Source: Nitrososphaera sp. (GTDB lineage Archaea; Thermoproteota; Nitrososphaeria; Nitrososphaerales; Nitrososphaeraceae). From it: 64,000 nt of DNA. The stretch is from contig NZ_JACAEH010000004.1 in NCBI RefSeq assembly GCF_013388945.1, forward strand, positions 310,001 through 374,000. The letters are read 5' to 3'. Position 1 is the stretch's first letter; every line of letters starts with the position of its first letter. Shown in pieces: positions 15,765 to 24,943 of the stretch. The notes beneath the pieces were generated by a model. That model was not told where the DNA came from, ran no database searches, and saw nothing but the letters and a program-made list of their open reading frames with translations. The position numbers and the translations under genes are program-made.

Positions 15765-16433
15765 ATGAGAAAACTAGTCGTCCTGTCTTTCATATCGCTT
15801 GACGGCGTGATGCAGGCTCCCGGCGGGCGTGAAGAGGATCCCACCGGAGGGTTCAAGCACGAAGGCTGGGTTGCCGGATACTTTGATGATTTTCTTGGCA
15901 ACGTGATGGTCAAGCAGCTGAGCAAGCCCTTTGACATGCTGCTTGGCAGAAAAACGTACGAGATATTTGCGGCGCACTGGCCGTACATAAATCCCAGCAA
16001 AGATCCATTTGCAGGCAAACTTAACGACGCCAAGAAATACGTGGCCTCAAGGACGCTCTCAAAGCTCGACTGGAACAATTCCGAGTTGATAAAAGGCGAT
16101 GTCGCAGAGGGAATTAGAAGAATAAAGGAGCAGGACGGACCGGAAATACAGGTTCATGGCAGCGGCAACCTTATCCAGACGCTTTTGAAGCACGACCTTG
16201 TCGACGAGCTCTGGCTAAAGATATTCCCTGTCACTCTGGGTACCGGCAAGCGGTTGTTTGCGCAAGGCACGATTCCTGCAGGGTTCAAGCTACTTGGGAG
16301 CGAGATTTCACCAAACGGCATCATCGTCGCTTCTTACGCTCGCGCAGGCGAAGTCAAGACAGGGTTTTTCGGGCTTGAGACTCCAAGCGAGGCAGAACTT
16401 GCCCGCCGGAAAAAGCTCAAAGAAGAGGGCTAG
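15765..16433 (+). CDS. Dihydrofolate reductase/RibD-C family protein
   Basis: A 222-residue protein of the DHFR-like RibD C-terminal family: MRKLVVLSFISLDGVMQ at the start, LLGRKTYE near residue 67, and VHGSGNLIQTLL around residue 127 (NADPH-binding GS.. segment). Known members reduce riboflavin intermediates or are general NADPH reductases of unknown substrate; the divergent sequence points to the latter group. A C-terminal extension of ~40 residues (EAELARRKKLKEEG) is charged. An AGGAGG site directs translation. Confidence 0.85.
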   Translation: MRKLVVLSFISLDGVMQAPGGREEDPTGGFKHEGWVAGYFDDFLGNVMVKQLSKPFDMLLGRKTYEIFAAHWPYINPSKDPFAGKLNDAKKYVASRTLSKLDWNNSELIKGDVAEGIRRIKEQDGPEIQVHGSGNLIQTLLKHDLVDELWLKIFPVTLGTGKRLFAQGTIPAGFKLLGSEISPNGIIVASYARAGEVKTGFFGLETPSEAELARRKKLKEEG

Positions 16434-16460
16434 ACTGTTCCCGAAAGGGAGAGCGCAGGA

Positions 16461-16718
16461 TCACGCGCCGCCCTTTGCCCTTGCAAAGCGCTTGGACAGC
16501 TTTATCCCAAAGCCCATCGAGACAAAGAACGCCACAAGCGACGAGCCGAGCGTTATGATGGTGTCGGTGTGGAGCACATAGTGCGCCACGACCGCGACGA
16601 CCACTGCCGGGACTGCTATTATCACCGCAAGCAAGGTCGCGACCGCGTACATGCGGCCGATAAACTCCATCGGGTTCTTCTTGTCGTCGCCCTGAGACAC
16701 AGCGGTGCAACGCCTCAA
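16461..16718 (-). CDS. Two-helix membrane protein
   Basis: An 85-residue protein with two hydrophobic helices (VATLLAVIIAVPAVVVAVVAH and TIITLGSSLVAFFVSMGFGI) and a basic C-terminal tail (KLSKRFARAKGG). An ATG at 16670 would give a 69-residue form (MEFIGRMYAVATLL). It is divergent from rqcH. Function unknown. Confidence 0.6.
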   Translation of the reverse strand: MRRCTAVSQGDDKKNPMEFIGRMYAVATLLAVIIAVPAVVVAVVAHYVLHTDTIITLGSSLVAFFVSMGFGIKLSKRFARAKGGA

Positions 16719-16773
16719 ATCAATTTAAGGTTTTGTAGACGATTAATATTGACGTAGGGGCATCTACCGTGGC

Positions 16774-18714
16774 ATGGAGCTCTCCGGCCTTGAGCTGCGC
16801 TACTTGGTAAACGAGATAGCGGCCAGGGTGACCTCCGGCTATTACGTCTCGCAGGTAAACGGCGTGACAAAGGACTCGCTCCTTTTGAGGCTGCACCACC
16901 CCACGCAGGAGGACATCATACTCGTGCTCTCAGTCAGGGGCATATGGATAACAAAGCTAAAGTTCAAGCTGGTCGAAGACAACAGGCTTGAAGGCGCCGC
17001 GATAGCGGAACTAGAGCGCGCCAAGATAGAGTCTATAGAGCAGGCCGGGAGCGAGCGCATCGCGTCGATAAGGTTCCGCAGGCTCGACGGCCAGGCGAGG
17101 GTGGCAGTGTGCGAGTTTTTCGGCGACGGCAACATCGCTATCTGCGACGAGGAGATGAAGATACTTGCTATCTTGAACCCTATCCAGGTCAGGCACAGGA
17201 CCCTTGCAGTCGGGCTGAAATACGCGTTCCCGCCGTCAAGGGGCGTCGACGTCTTCCAGCTGACGCTGGCAGAGCTGCTGTCGCTCCGGGACAAGTCAAA
17301 GGACCTCGACGTGCTGCGCTGGATAGGCCGGGGCGTGTCGATGCCAAAAAAGTTTGTCGAAGAAGTAGCGACCAGGGCCGGCATACAGGGGTCGAGGCTT
17401 GCCGGCTCGCTTTCTGACGACGAGGTGGGCAGGGTGCATTCCACGATAAAGTCGCTTGTCGACGACGTGACTGCGGGCAAAAACCACGAGCCTGTAGTCA
17501 TTATGCAGGATAACAAGCCCGTTGACGCGCTTCCGATAATAACTGGCGAGGCAAGGAAACTTGAGACAAAGGGCGCGCCCACCTTCATGGAGGCGCTTGA
17601 CGAGGTCCTGAGCGCCGAGATACTCGACGTCGGGCGCAGCTCAAAGACAGTCGAGATAGACAGGCAGATTGCGGTGCTAGAGCACGACCTTGCCGAGCAG
17701 GAAAAAGCCAAGCAGGCAGTCATGCAAAAGGCCGAGGCGATACGCAGGCTTGCCGGCGCGCTGATGCAGGCATCGTACACGCAGGGCAAGCTCGACGACA
17801 TCCTGTCTGCAAACTCGGCCTCGATAGTCTCTGACAAGGGCGTGAAATACGTGCAGGTGGCCGGCGAGGCTGTACGGTTCCAGGACAACCTTGCAAAGCT
17901 GAGCTCGATGCTTTTTGGGCGCGCAAAAGAGATGGAGCGCGGAAACGCGGCCATAGAGGAGGCAAGGGCAAAGCTTCTTGCGCAGATAGAGAAGCTGCGA
18001 AGCCAGACTGCAGCAATCCACAAAAAGATAGTCGTGCAAAAGCAGGCGTCAAAAGAGTGGTACGAGCGCTACAGGTGGTTTGTCACAAGCGAGGGCCACC
18101 TTGCGATAGGCGGGCGCGACGCGTCGTCCAACTCGGCGCTTGTGCGCAAGCACCTGACAGAGGACGACGTCGTCTTCCACGCAGAGGTACACGGCTCGCC
18201 GTTTTTCATCGTGAAAAACGCGGCCGGCCCGGCGCAGGAAGGCAGGATTGAAAAGAGCCTCGCAGAGGTCGCGCAGGCGACAGTCGCATTCAGCAGGGCG
18301 TGGAAGGACGGCCTCACAAGCGCCGACGCGTACTGGGTGCTTCCCGAGCAGGTGAAAAAGGGCGCACCCACCGGGCAGTTTCTGCCAAAGGGCTCGTTTG
18401 TCATCGAAGGCAAGAGGAACTACATCAAGGGGATAGAGGCGAGGCTTGCTGTAGGCATCGTGTCTGTGAACGGCCGGCAGGCGCTTGCTTGCGGACCCGA
18501 AGACGCCATCAAAAAGCACGCGCTCGTCTATGCTGTCTTGCTGCAGGGGGGCATGGACCCGATGAACGCTGCAAAAAAAGCCAAGTCGGCGCTTGTAGGG
18601 GCTGCGGATGACGTCTTGGCAGAGGCGATAAAGCGCATACCTCTAGACGACTTTGTCAGGGCGCTCCCCACGGGCCAGTCGCGAGTATCGTTTGCAAGCA
18701 GCAAAGATAATTAG
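16774..18714 (+). CDS. rqcH: Ribosome-associated quality control protein RqcH (NFACT family)
   Basis: A 646-residue NFACT protein, homologue of eukaryotic NEMF/Rqc2 and bacterial RqcH, which binds 50S-peptidyl-tRNA complexes and adds C-terminal tails to stalled chains. The N-terminal NFACT-N/HhH region (MELSGLELRYLVNEI...) is followed by a long coiled coil (~residues 285-430, rich in EKAKQAVMQKAEAIRRLA) and the NFACT-R domain with WYERYRWFVTSEGHLAIGGRDASSN-like core and HAEVHGSPFFIV. No eukaryote-type NFACT-C domain is obvious. The next gene begins 22 bases downstream. Confidence 0.92.
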   Translation: MELSGLELRYLVNEIAARVTSGYYVSQVNGVTKDSLLLRLHHPTQEDIILVLSVRGIWITKLKFKLVEDNRLEGAAIAELERAKIESIEQAGSERIASIRFRRLDGQARVAVCEFFGDGNIAICDEEMKILAILNPIQVRHRTLAVGLKYAFPPSRGVDVFQLTLAELLSLRDKSKDLDVLRWIGRGVSMPKKFVEEVATRAGIQGSRLAGSLSDDEVGRVHSTIKSLVDDVTAGKNHEPVVIMQDNKPVDALPIITGEARKLETKGAPTFMEALDEVLSAEILDVGRSSKTVEIDRQIAVLEHDLAEQEKAKQAVMQKAEAIRRLAGALMQASYTQGKLDDILSANSASIVSDKGVKYVQVAGEAVRFQDNLAKLSSMLFGRAKEMERGNAAIEEARAKLLAQIEKLRSQTAAIHKKIVVQKQASKEWYERYRWFVTSEGHLAIGGRDASSNSALVRKHLTEDDVVFHAEVHGSPFFIVKNAAGPAQEGRIEKSLAEVAQATVAFSRAWKDGLTSADAYWVLPEQVKKGAPTGQFLPKGSFVIEGKRNYIKGIEARLAVGIVSVNGRQALACGPEDAIKKHALVYAVLLQGGMDPMNAAKKAKSALVGAADDVLAEAIKRIPLDDFVRALPTGQSRVSFASSKDN

Positions 18715-18736
18715 AAACCGGCGTAAACACACGTCC

Positions 18737-19321
18737 GTGGTAAAAAAGCCAGTCAGGGAGCACGCCGACGCAAACATGACCACGCGCGTAGTCGTCAGGG
18801 ACATCATGAACAGCCCGGTCATATCCGCCGCGCCGGGCGACAGCGTCAGCGGTGTCGCAAAAAAGATGAAGTCAGAAAAGATAGGCAGCATTGTGATTAT
18901 GGACAAGGACAAGCCGGTAGGGCTTGTCACCGACTTTGACATCGTCGTAAACGGCGTGGCAAGGGGGGACGTTTCCAAGTTCAAGGCAAAGGACGTGATG
19001 CAGGACCTGCACACTATTGAAAGCGAGGAGAGCATCACCGAGGCCGCGCGCCTGCTAAGAAAGCACAACATCAAGCGTCTCGGCGTCGTTTACAAGGGCC
19101 GCCTCGTCGGCATCATCTCCGCGTCTGACGTGATTGCAGTCACGCCCGACCTGATCGACGTCGTCTCTGAAAAGGCCGCCATAATAAGGGGCGAGCTTGG
19201 CATAACCAGGCCGGCGAGGATGGTCTCGGGCTACTGCGACGAGTGCGGCGAGTGGTCCGATTCATTGCAGTATGAAGAAGAACAGTTCATCTGCGAGGTC
19301 TGCCGCGGCGAAGCGTCCTAG
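18737..19321 (+). CDS. Tandem CBS-domain protein with C-terminal zinc ribbon
   Basis: A 194-residue protein with two CBS domains, the first around RDIMNSPVISAAPGDSVS and the second around KDVMQDLHTIESEESITEA, each ending in the usual G.(V/I)...D pattern (GLVTDFDIV; GIISASDVI). A C-terminal zinc ribbon has CDECG and CEVC pairs. CBS pairs bind adenine nucleotides as sensors. The GTG at 18737 is chosen because it follows rqcH closely; ATG at 18776 is the alternative. The next gene (Mut7-C) starts 50 bases inside its 3' end. Confidence 0.85.
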   Translation: MVKKPVREHADANMTTRVVVRDIMNSPVISAAPGDSVSGVAKKMKSEKIGSIVIMDKDKPVGLVTDFDIVVNGVARGDVSKFKAKDVMQDLHTIESEESITEAARLLRKHNIKRLGVVYKGRLVGIISASDVIAVTPDLIDVVSEKAAIIRGELGITRPARMVSGYCDECGEWSDSLQYEEEQFICEVCRGEAS

Positions 19322-19796
19322 CGCAGCGTTCCTGGCAGACGCAATGCTGGGGAGCCTTGCGCGCAAGCTGCGCATATTCGGTTTTGACACCGAATACCTG
19401 GCCGGCACAGACGACGACAAGGTGCTTGCCCGCGGAATCGAGCAGGGCCGGATAATACTGACAGCCGACAGGGAGCTTTACAAGAGGATGGTCAAGCGCG
19501 GCGCCAGGGGCGTCCTGGTGGAGGGCGCCGGCGACCTCGAGGACATGGCGCACGTGCTCTCAAAGCTTGGGCTTGGGCTTGACGACGCCAAGATGGGCTC
19601 AAGGTGCGCCGCCTGCAACGGGCTCCTGGAGGAGGTGGCACGCAAGGACGCCCGGGGCGTGCCGGCAGGGGTGCTTGAGCGCCGGTCGCAGTTTTTCAGG
19701 TGCACTGTGTGCGGCAAGGTCTACTGGGAGGGCGGCCACATGGAAAAGATGTCTGCCTTTGCAAAGCAACTGCGTGCACGTCTGGCAAAAGGTTAA
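19272..19796 (+). CDS. Mut7-C RNase domain protein
   Basis: A 174-residue PIN-like nuclease of the Mut7-C family: FLADAMLGSLARKLRIFGFDT (catalytic Asp ~23), GRIILTADRELYKR (second Asp) and a C-terminal zinc ribbon with CAAC and CTVCG pairs. Family members are thought to be RNA nucleases. It starts inside the CBS/zinc-ribbon gene (50-base overlap) and lies just before the A-ATPase operon on the same strand. Substrate unknown. Confidence 0.85.
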   Translation: MKKNSSSARSAAAKRPSAAFLADAMLGSLARKLRIFGFDTEYLAGTDDDKVLARGIEQGRIILTADRELYKRMVKRGARGVLVEGAGDLEDMAHVLSKLGLGLDDAKMGSRCAACNGLLEEVARKDARGVPAGVLERRSQFFRCTVCGKVYWEGGHMEKMSAFAKQLRARLAKG

Positions 19797-19825
19797 AATC
19801 ACGTGTGGCGGGCATCCTCACCCGT

Positions 19826-20452
19826 ATGAGTTCGAATTCTGCTCTAGAGCGAACCATTAACAAAGTTTTATCGCAAAAGGAGACAGAGCTTGTTTCGCAA
19901 ATTGATTCTGCTTTTCAGGAATCACTGAAGAACCTGGAATCTTCAAGGAGCAGGCTTGAAGGCGAGCGCACCAAGATAATCGAGTCGGCACGCAAGCAGG
20001 CCGAGAACCTGAAGCGCCAGATAGTGGGCTCTAGCAGGCTTGCGGCCCGCAACAAGGAGCTTGTCACGATAGAGACCGACGTCAACAGGGCGTTTGAGGA
20101 GGCAAGAGAAAGGCTCGCAAACTCGGGCAAGGACAGCTCGTACCAGGCGCTCATGTCCAAGATAGTCGAGGAGAGCATCCCGCAGGTGGCCTCAGACGAG
20201 GTGGTAATCGAGTGCAACAAGAACGATGCAGACTTGGTGAAGAAAATAGTCGCCGACCTTTCTAAAAAGAACGCCAGGCTCAGGGCCAGCGTGTCTGACA
20301 GGCCCATAACCGCGATAGGCGGCATTCGTGTGAAATCTGCGGACGGCACCATGTCGTTTGACAACACGCTTGACTCGCGCATCGAGCGACTCAAACCTTT
20401 AATAAGGAAAAACATTGCACGCATGCTCAGAGGAGAGGAAGGCGAGGAATAA
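19826..20452 (+). CDS. atpE: A-type ATP synthase subunit E (peripheral stalk)
   Basis: A 208-residue protein: a long N-terminal charged helix (residues ~5-110) followed by a small alpha/beta head ([20 protein letters not shown]... [25 protein letters not shown]), the classic subunit E layout with the conserved GG.(R/V)....G....DNTL.(S/A)R element. It forms the peripheral stalk with subunit H. ATG at 19826 follows a short gap after the Mut7-C gene; the stop TAA overlaps the ATG of atpA. Confidence 0.9.
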   Translation: MSSNSALERTINKVLSQKETELVSQIDSAFQESLKNLESSRSRLEGERTKIIESARKQAENLKRQIVGSSRLAARNKELVTIETDVNRAFEEARERLANSGKDSSYQALMSKIVEESIPQVASDEVVIECNKNDADLVKKIVADLSKKNARLRASVSDRPITAIGGIRVKSADGTMSFDNTLDSRIERLKPLIRKNIARMLRGEEGEE

Positions 20453-22254
20453 TGGTAGCAAAGGGACGCATTGTTTGGGTCAGCGGTCCGGCGGTCAAGG
20501 CCGACGGCATGGCCGCTGCCAAGATGTACGAGACTGTAGAGGTGGGCGATTCAAAGCTCATCGGCGAGGTCATCAGGCTGACAGGCGACGTGGCGTTCAT
20601 ACAGGTATACGAGTCGACGTCCGGCCTAAAGCCGGGCGAGCCGGTGGTAGGCACAGGCCAGCCGCTGTCGGTGCTCCTGGGCCCGGGCGTCATTGGCAAG
20701 ATCTACGACGGGATCCAGAGGCCACTTGACGAGATAGCAGAGAAGTCGGGCGCGTTCATCGGCAGGGGCATCCAGACCACGCCGGTCGACATGAAGAAGA
20801 AATACCACTTCAAGCCGTCCGTGAAAAAGGGCGACGAGGTGGGCCCGGGGTACATCCTCGGAACGGTTGAGGAAACTCCGCTTCTGACGCACAGCATACT
20901 CGTCCCGCCAGACCACGCGCAAGGCGCGAAAATAACGGACGTTGCGCCGGAGGGCGACTATAACATTGAGCACGTGATTGCGACGACAGAGAAGGCAGGC
21001 AAGAAGGTGGAACTGAAAATGTACCACAAGTGGCCGGTGCGCAAGCCGAGGCCTTATGCCGAGCGCTACGACCCGACAGTCCCGCTCGTGACAGGCCAGC
21101 GCGTAATTGACACCTACTTCCCTATTGCCAAGGGCGGAACGGGCGCAATCCCAGGAGGCTTTGGCACGGGCAAGACAGTCACCATGCACCAGATTGCCAA
21201 GTGGGCCGACTCGAAGGTAGTCGTCTACATCGGATGCGGCGAGCGCGGAAACGAGATGACAGAAGTGCTCGTCGAGTTCCCACACCTGCTCGACCCGAGG
21301 TCCGGCAGGCCGCTGATGGAAAGAACAGTTCTGGTCGCAAACACTTCAAACATGCCGGTCGCTGCAAGGGAGGCTTCAATCTACACGGGCGTCACCATGG
21401 CAGAGTACTACCGCGACATGGGCTTTGACGTCGTGCTTGTCGCTGATTCAACCAGCAGGTGGGCCGAGGCGCTCCGCGAGATGTCAGGACGCCTCGAGGA
21501 GATGCCGGCAGAGGAAGGCTACCCGTCGTACCTCGCGTCAAGGCTTGCAGAATTCTACGAGCGCGCAGGTCGCGTCCGGGCGCTTGGCTCTCCTGACAGG
21601 GCAGGCTCTGTCACGCTTGTGGGCGCAGTCTCGCCTTCAGGTGCCGATTTCACGGAACCAGTCACGACGCACACCATCAGGTTCATCAAGACCTTCTGGG
21701 CGCTTGACACTAGGCTTGCGTATTCCAGGCACTACCCGTCAATCAACTGGATGCAGTCGTATTCAGGGTACCTTGAAGACGTTGCAAAGTGGTGGAGGGA
21801 AAACGTCAGCGGCGACTGGTACGAGCTTCGCGCAGAGTCGTACCAGATCCTGCAGAGGGAAGACACCCTGAAGGAAATCGTCAGGCTGCTCGGCCCCGAG
21901 GCGCTCCCGGACGAGGAGAAGCTGGTGCTCGAAGTCGCCAGGATGATAAAGATTGGCATCCTGCAGCAGAACTCGTTTGACAAGATAGACACTTACTGCA
22001 GCCCCGAGAAACAGGTGAAACTTGTGAAATTGATGGTCAAGTTCTTCAAGGAGGCGCAGAAGGCTCTGAAGTCGGAGGTCTCGCTGGCAGACATCAGGGC
22101 GATGCCGATAATCCCGCAGCTCTTGAAAGCGAAATTCGAGATACCAGAGGACCAGCTTTCAAGGCTTGCAGACCTGGACAAGCAGGTTGACGAGGAGTTC
22201 CGCAAGCTGGGCTCCGCAAGCAGCAAGAGTGAGGAGGTAAAAGTAGTTGCCTGA
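20452..22254 (+). CDS. atpA: A-type ATP synthase catalytic subunit A
   Basis: A 600-residue catalytic subunit. The Walker A motif is GGFGTGKT (~residue 233-240), with the A-type 'non-homologous region' insert before it ([23 protein letters not shown]), Walker [18 protein letters not shown], and [18 protein letters not shown]. In ammonia oxidisers the enzyme makes ATP from the proton (or sodium) gradient; ion choice rests with subunits K and I. It overlaps its neighbours on both sides (TAATG upstream; eight bases downstream). Confidence 0.96.
   Translation: MVAKGRIVWVSGPAVKADGMAAAKMYETVEVGDSKLIGEVIRLTGDVAFIQVYESTSGLKPGEPVVGTGQPLSVLLGPGVIGKIYDGIQRPLDEIAEKSGAFIGRGIQTTPVDMKKKYHFKPSVKKGDEVGPGYILGTVEETPLLTHSILVPPDHAQGAKITDVAPEGDYNIEHVIATTEKAGKKVELKMYHKWPVRKPRPYAERYDPTVPLVTGQRVIDTYFPIAKGGTGAIPGGFGTGKTVTMHQIAKWADSKVVVYIGCGERGNEMTEVLVEFPHLLDPRSGRPLMERTVLVANTSNMPVAAREASIYTGVTMAEYYRDMGFDVVLVADSTSRWAEALREMSGRLEEMPAEEGYPSYLASRLAEFYERAGRVRALGSPDRAGSVTLVGAVSPSGADFTEPVTTHTIRFIKTFWALDTRLAYSRHYPSINWMQSYSGYLEDVAKWWRENVSGDWYELRAESYQILQREDTLKEIVRLLGPEALPDEEKLVLEVARMIKIGILQQNSFDKIDTYCSPEKQVKLVKLMVKFFKEAQKALKSEVSLADIRAMPIIPQLLKAKFEIPEDQLSRLADLDKQVDEEFRKLGSASSKSEEVKVVA
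22230..22239 (+). promoter_or_regulatory. Shine-Dalgarno site deciding the TTG start of atpB
   Basis: TGAGGAGGTA, inside the end of atpA, ends about 8 bases before TTG 22247. Its quality and spacing support TTG as the start of atpB although it overlaps the atpA stop. Confidence 0.6.
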
Positions 22255-23638
22255 AACAACATCTGGAATTGAATACACAAAGGTAGCAGAGATCAAGGGG
22301 CCGCTGATGGTAATAGACGGAATCACCAAGGCCTCTTTCGACGAACTGGTGGAGATTGAAACGTCAGAGGGCGAGCGCAGGCTCGGCAAGGTCCTCGAGG
22401 TGGGCTTTGGCAAGGCAGTGGTGCAGGTCTTTGAAGGAACGACCGGCCTGACCATCACCGGCACAAAGGCCAAGTTCCTCGGCAAGACCATGGAGATGCC
22501 GGTCTCGCAGGAGCTTTTGGGCAGGGTGTTTGACGGCCTCGGCAGGCCAAACGACGGCCTTCCCGATCCCATTGCCGACAAGTTCCTCGACGTAAACGGC
22601 GAGCCCATGAACCCCGAGCGCAGGGAATACCCGACATCATTCATCCAGACCGGCGTGTCTGTCATCGACGGCATGCTGACGCTTGTCAGGGGCCAGAAGC
22701 TCCCGATATTTTCCGGCTCTGGCATGCCGCACAACATACTGGCGGCTCAGATAGCCAGGCAGGCGTCAGTCGTCGGAACCAAGGAAGACTTTGCCGTCGT
22801 GTTTGCGGCAATCGGCGTGCAGTATTCAGAGGCGCAGTACTTCAAGCGCTCGCTTGAAGAGTCTGGCGCGCTGAGGCGCTCGGTGCTCTTTTTGAACCTT
22901 GCAGACGACCCGGCAATCGAGAGGATCATCACACCCCGTGTCGCGCTGACAGTAGCAGAATACCTTGCGTACGACCTTGGCATGCACGTGCTTGCAATAC
23001 TCACAGACATGACCAACTATGCTGAAGCCTTGCGTGAAATTTCTGCGGCAAGAGAGGAGGTCCCCGGCAGGAAGGGATACCCCGGCTACCTCTACACAGA
23101 CCTGGCGAACAACTACGAGCGCGCAGGCAGGATAAAGGGCAAGAACGGTTCTGTCACGCAGGTGCCGATTCTGTCCATGCCGGCAGACGACATCACGCAC
23201 CCAATTCCAGACCTTACCGGATACATCACAGAAGGCCAGATAGTGCTTGGCCGCGACCTTTTCAGAAAGGGCGTCTACCCGCCTGTCAACGTCTTGATGT
23301 CGCTTTCAAGGCTCATGAAGGACGGAGTCGGAGAGGGCAAGACCCGCGCGGACCACGCCGAAGTCGGCAACCAGATGTACGACCTGTATTCAAGGGCGCA
23401 GGAAGTCAGGGCGCTTGCAGAGATTGTGGGGCGCGCCGGCCTGACCGGAACCGACCTGAAGTACCTTGACGCCGGCGACATGTTCGAGAACCATTTCCTG
23501 AAGCAGGCGCCGGACGAGAACAGGAACCTCGAGGAGACGCTCAGCAGGGCGTGGGAAGTGCTCTCGACGCTCCCAGAGGGCGAGCTGACAAAGATCAAGG
23601 AAAAGCACATCAAGGCATACTACAAGGGTAGCAAGTAA
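22247..23638 (+). CDS. atpB: A-type ATP synthase regulatory subunit B
   Basis: A 463-residue non-catalytic subunit B. It has the family core ([34 protein letters not shown] where a P-loop would be, [25 protein letters not shown] and the [11 protein letters not shown] element) and lacks a functional Walker A, as expected. TTG start set by a strong upstream ribosome-binding site. Its stop TAA overlaps the ATG of atpD (TAATG). Confidence 0.96.
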   Translation: MPETTSGIEYTKVAEIKGPLMVIDGITKASFDELVEIETSEGERRLGKVLEVGFGKAVVQVFEGTTGLTITGTKAKFLGKTMEMPVSQELLGRVFDGLGRPNDGLPDPIADKFLDVNGEPMNPERREYPTSFIQTGVSVIDGMLTLVRGQKLPIFSGSGMPHNILAAQIARQASVVGTKEDFAVVFAAIGVQYSEAQYFKRSLEESGALRRSVLFLNLADDPAIERIITPRVALTVAEYLAYDLGMHVLAILTDMTNYAEALREISAAREEVPGRKGYPGYLYTDLANNYERAGRIKGKNGSVTQVPILSMPADDITHPIPDLTGYITEGQIVLGRDLFRKGVYPPVNVLMSLSRLMKDGVGEGKTRADHAEVGNQMYDLYSRAQEVRALAEIVGRAGLTGTDLKYLDAGDMFENHFLKQAPDENRNLEETLSRAWEVLSTLPEGELTKIKEKHIKAYYKGSK

Positions 23639-24300
23639 TGTCGTCAAGAAGGGTCACGGCAACCAAGATAGAGCTCATCAAGATACGCCGCTCGATGCAG
23701 GTCGCCAAGATGGTCCACAAGATCCTTGACGACAAGCGCGAAGTGCTCCTGAAAAAGATAGACGAGATGATAGAGGAGGCCAACAAGGCCCGCGAAGACA
23801 TCTGGTCGCCTCTGGGCGAGATCTATTCAGCCGTCTACACCGCGTACATGACCCTTGGCACCACGACCCTTGAATCCATTTCAGATTCGACTCCGAGCGT
23901 CATGGAGACAGACGTCAACGTGCGCAGGATTGTTGATGTCAAGATCCCGACGCTTTCAGTCAAGACCCGCGAAGGCGGCCAGCACCTCTCTTATGGTTTC
24001 ATAGAGACAAACGCCTCTGTCGACAAGGCGTCGAAACTGATAAAGAACATGCTGCCCGCAGTCTGCAAGGCCGCGGAATACGAGAACGCGATATTCAGCC
24101 TTGCAAAGGAGCTTGAGCGGACGCAAAAGCTGATAAACGCTCTTGAATACATCATCATCCCGCAGTACCAGGACGCCATCTACTTCATCAAGGCGACGCT
24201 TGAAGAGCGCGAGCGCGAGGAGTTTGTCAGGATCAAGAAGGTTAAAGTAGTGCTTGACAAGAAAAAGATAGCAGAGCAGGAGGCAATGGCAAAGGCATGA
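23638..24300 (+). CDS. atpD: A-type ATP synthase central-stalk subunit D
   Basis: A 220-residue subunit with long N- and C-terminal helices forming a coiled coil (VTATKIELIKIRRSMQVAKMVHKILDDKREVLL; LEYIIIPQYQDAIYFIKATLEEREREEFVRIKKVK), the shaft of the rotary motor. N.(L)E....P is conserved as NALEYIIIP. The start overlaps atpB's stop and the stop overlaps the small downstream ORF (ATGA). Confidence 0.94.
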   Translation: MSSRRVTATKIELIKIRRSMQVAKMVHKILDDKREVLLKKIDEMIEEANKAREDIWSPLGEIYSAVYTAYMTLGTTTLESISDSTPSVMETDVNVRRIVDVKIPTLSVKTREGGQHLSYGFIETNASVDKASKLIKNMLPAVCKAAEYENAIFSLAKELERTQKLINALEYIIIPQYQDAIYFIKATLEEREREEFVRIKKVKVVLDKKKIAEQEAMAKA

Positions 24301-24422
24301 GCGATATTTCCAGTCATTTCGAAAAGGCAAAGGCCGACCTGAAGGCCGAGCGCGACTCGATGGCGCAGAAGGTCAAAGACGAGGTTGCCCAGAGCAAGCG
24401 CAAGGCCCTTTCAAGGGTCTAG
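24297..24422 (+). CDS. 41-residue charged helix, ATPase operon
   Basis: ATG at 24297 overlaps the atpD stop (ATGA) and opens a 41-residue frame ending at 24422. The product is one continuous amphipathic, highly charged helix (FEKAKADLKAERDSMAQKVKDE). Position and helical character suggest a peripheral-stalk part such as subunit H or a truncated relative; typical H subunits are ~100 residues, so this is only a suggestion. The stop-start overlap supports translation. Confidence 0.55.
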   Translation: MSDISSHFEKAKADLKAERDSMAQKVKDEVAQSKRKALSRV

Positions 24423-24476
24423 CCGCCCTTTTTCCGTATTTCATTTAGCGCAGAATTCATCCAACTCGCAGTGTAG

Positions 24477-24490
24477 TTATAATTAAATAG
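24477..24490 (+). promoter_or_regulatory. TATA box of atpK
   Basis: TTATAATTAAATAG is centred ~28 bases before the atpK ATG, so the rotor subunit has its own promoter and can be made in excess over the rest of the complex. Confidence 0.6.
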
Positions 24491-24512
24491 GGCTGACGGC
24501 GCCCAAGCCATA

Positions 24513-24845
24513 ATGAAGAGGCAACTGAAAGTAAGAGGAGCAATCTCGCTTTTGACAGTTCTCGCGGCAGTTGCGATTGCAAGCATAACCTTTGCGACGC
24601 CATCTGCGTATGCACAGGAAGCAGCAGCCACTGAATCCAGCGCGTTCAAGTTCCTGGCGGCAGGCCTTGCGTTCGGCCTGGCTGCGCTTGGCGCAGGCAT
24701 CGGACTTGGCTTCGTGACTACAGGCGGTCTTGCGGCCATCAGCGAAAACCCCAAGATGCAGTCCAGCGTGTTCATCTTCGTGGGTATGGTCGAGTCAATC
24801 GCCATCTACGGCATCGTCATGATGTTCATCATCCTGGGCCAGTAG
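24513..24845 (+). CDS. atpK: A-type ATP synthase proteolipid subunit K (c)
   Basis: A 110-residue rotor subunit. A cleavable-looking signal peptide (charged start, hydrophobic core, PSAYAQ) precedes a single helical hairpin: FLAAGLAFGLAALGAGIGLGFV and VFIFVGMVESIAIYGIVMMFIILG, with the ion-carrying Glu in GMVESIAIYG. One hairpin with one carboxylate predicts a bacterial-like c ring. The own TATA box suggests separate expression, as expected for a high-copy subunit. Confidence 0.94.
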   Translation: MKRQLKVRGAISLLTVLAAVAIASITFATPSAYAQEAAATESSAFKFLAAGLAFGLAALGAGIGLGFVTTGGLAAISENPKMQSSVFIFVGMVESIAIYGIVMMFIILGQ

Positions 24846-24909
24846 AAAAACCACGGGCCGCAAAAGCGGCCATTTTCCTCCTTTTCTCATTTTTGCCTCA
24901 CAGAAACGA

Positions 24910-24917
24910 TTTTAAAG
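24910..24917 (+). promoter_or_regulatory. TATA box of atpI
   Basis: TTTTAAAG lies ~30 bases before the atpI ATG at 24944, after a T-rich stretch that probably terminates the atpK transcript. Confidence 0.5.
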
Positions 24918-24943
24918 AGAACGTCTTGTCATCGTATTGAAGC

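Noticed and set aside
16842..18023. 393-residue minus-strand frame
   Set aside because: It is antisense to rqcH and has a Ser-rich shadow composition.
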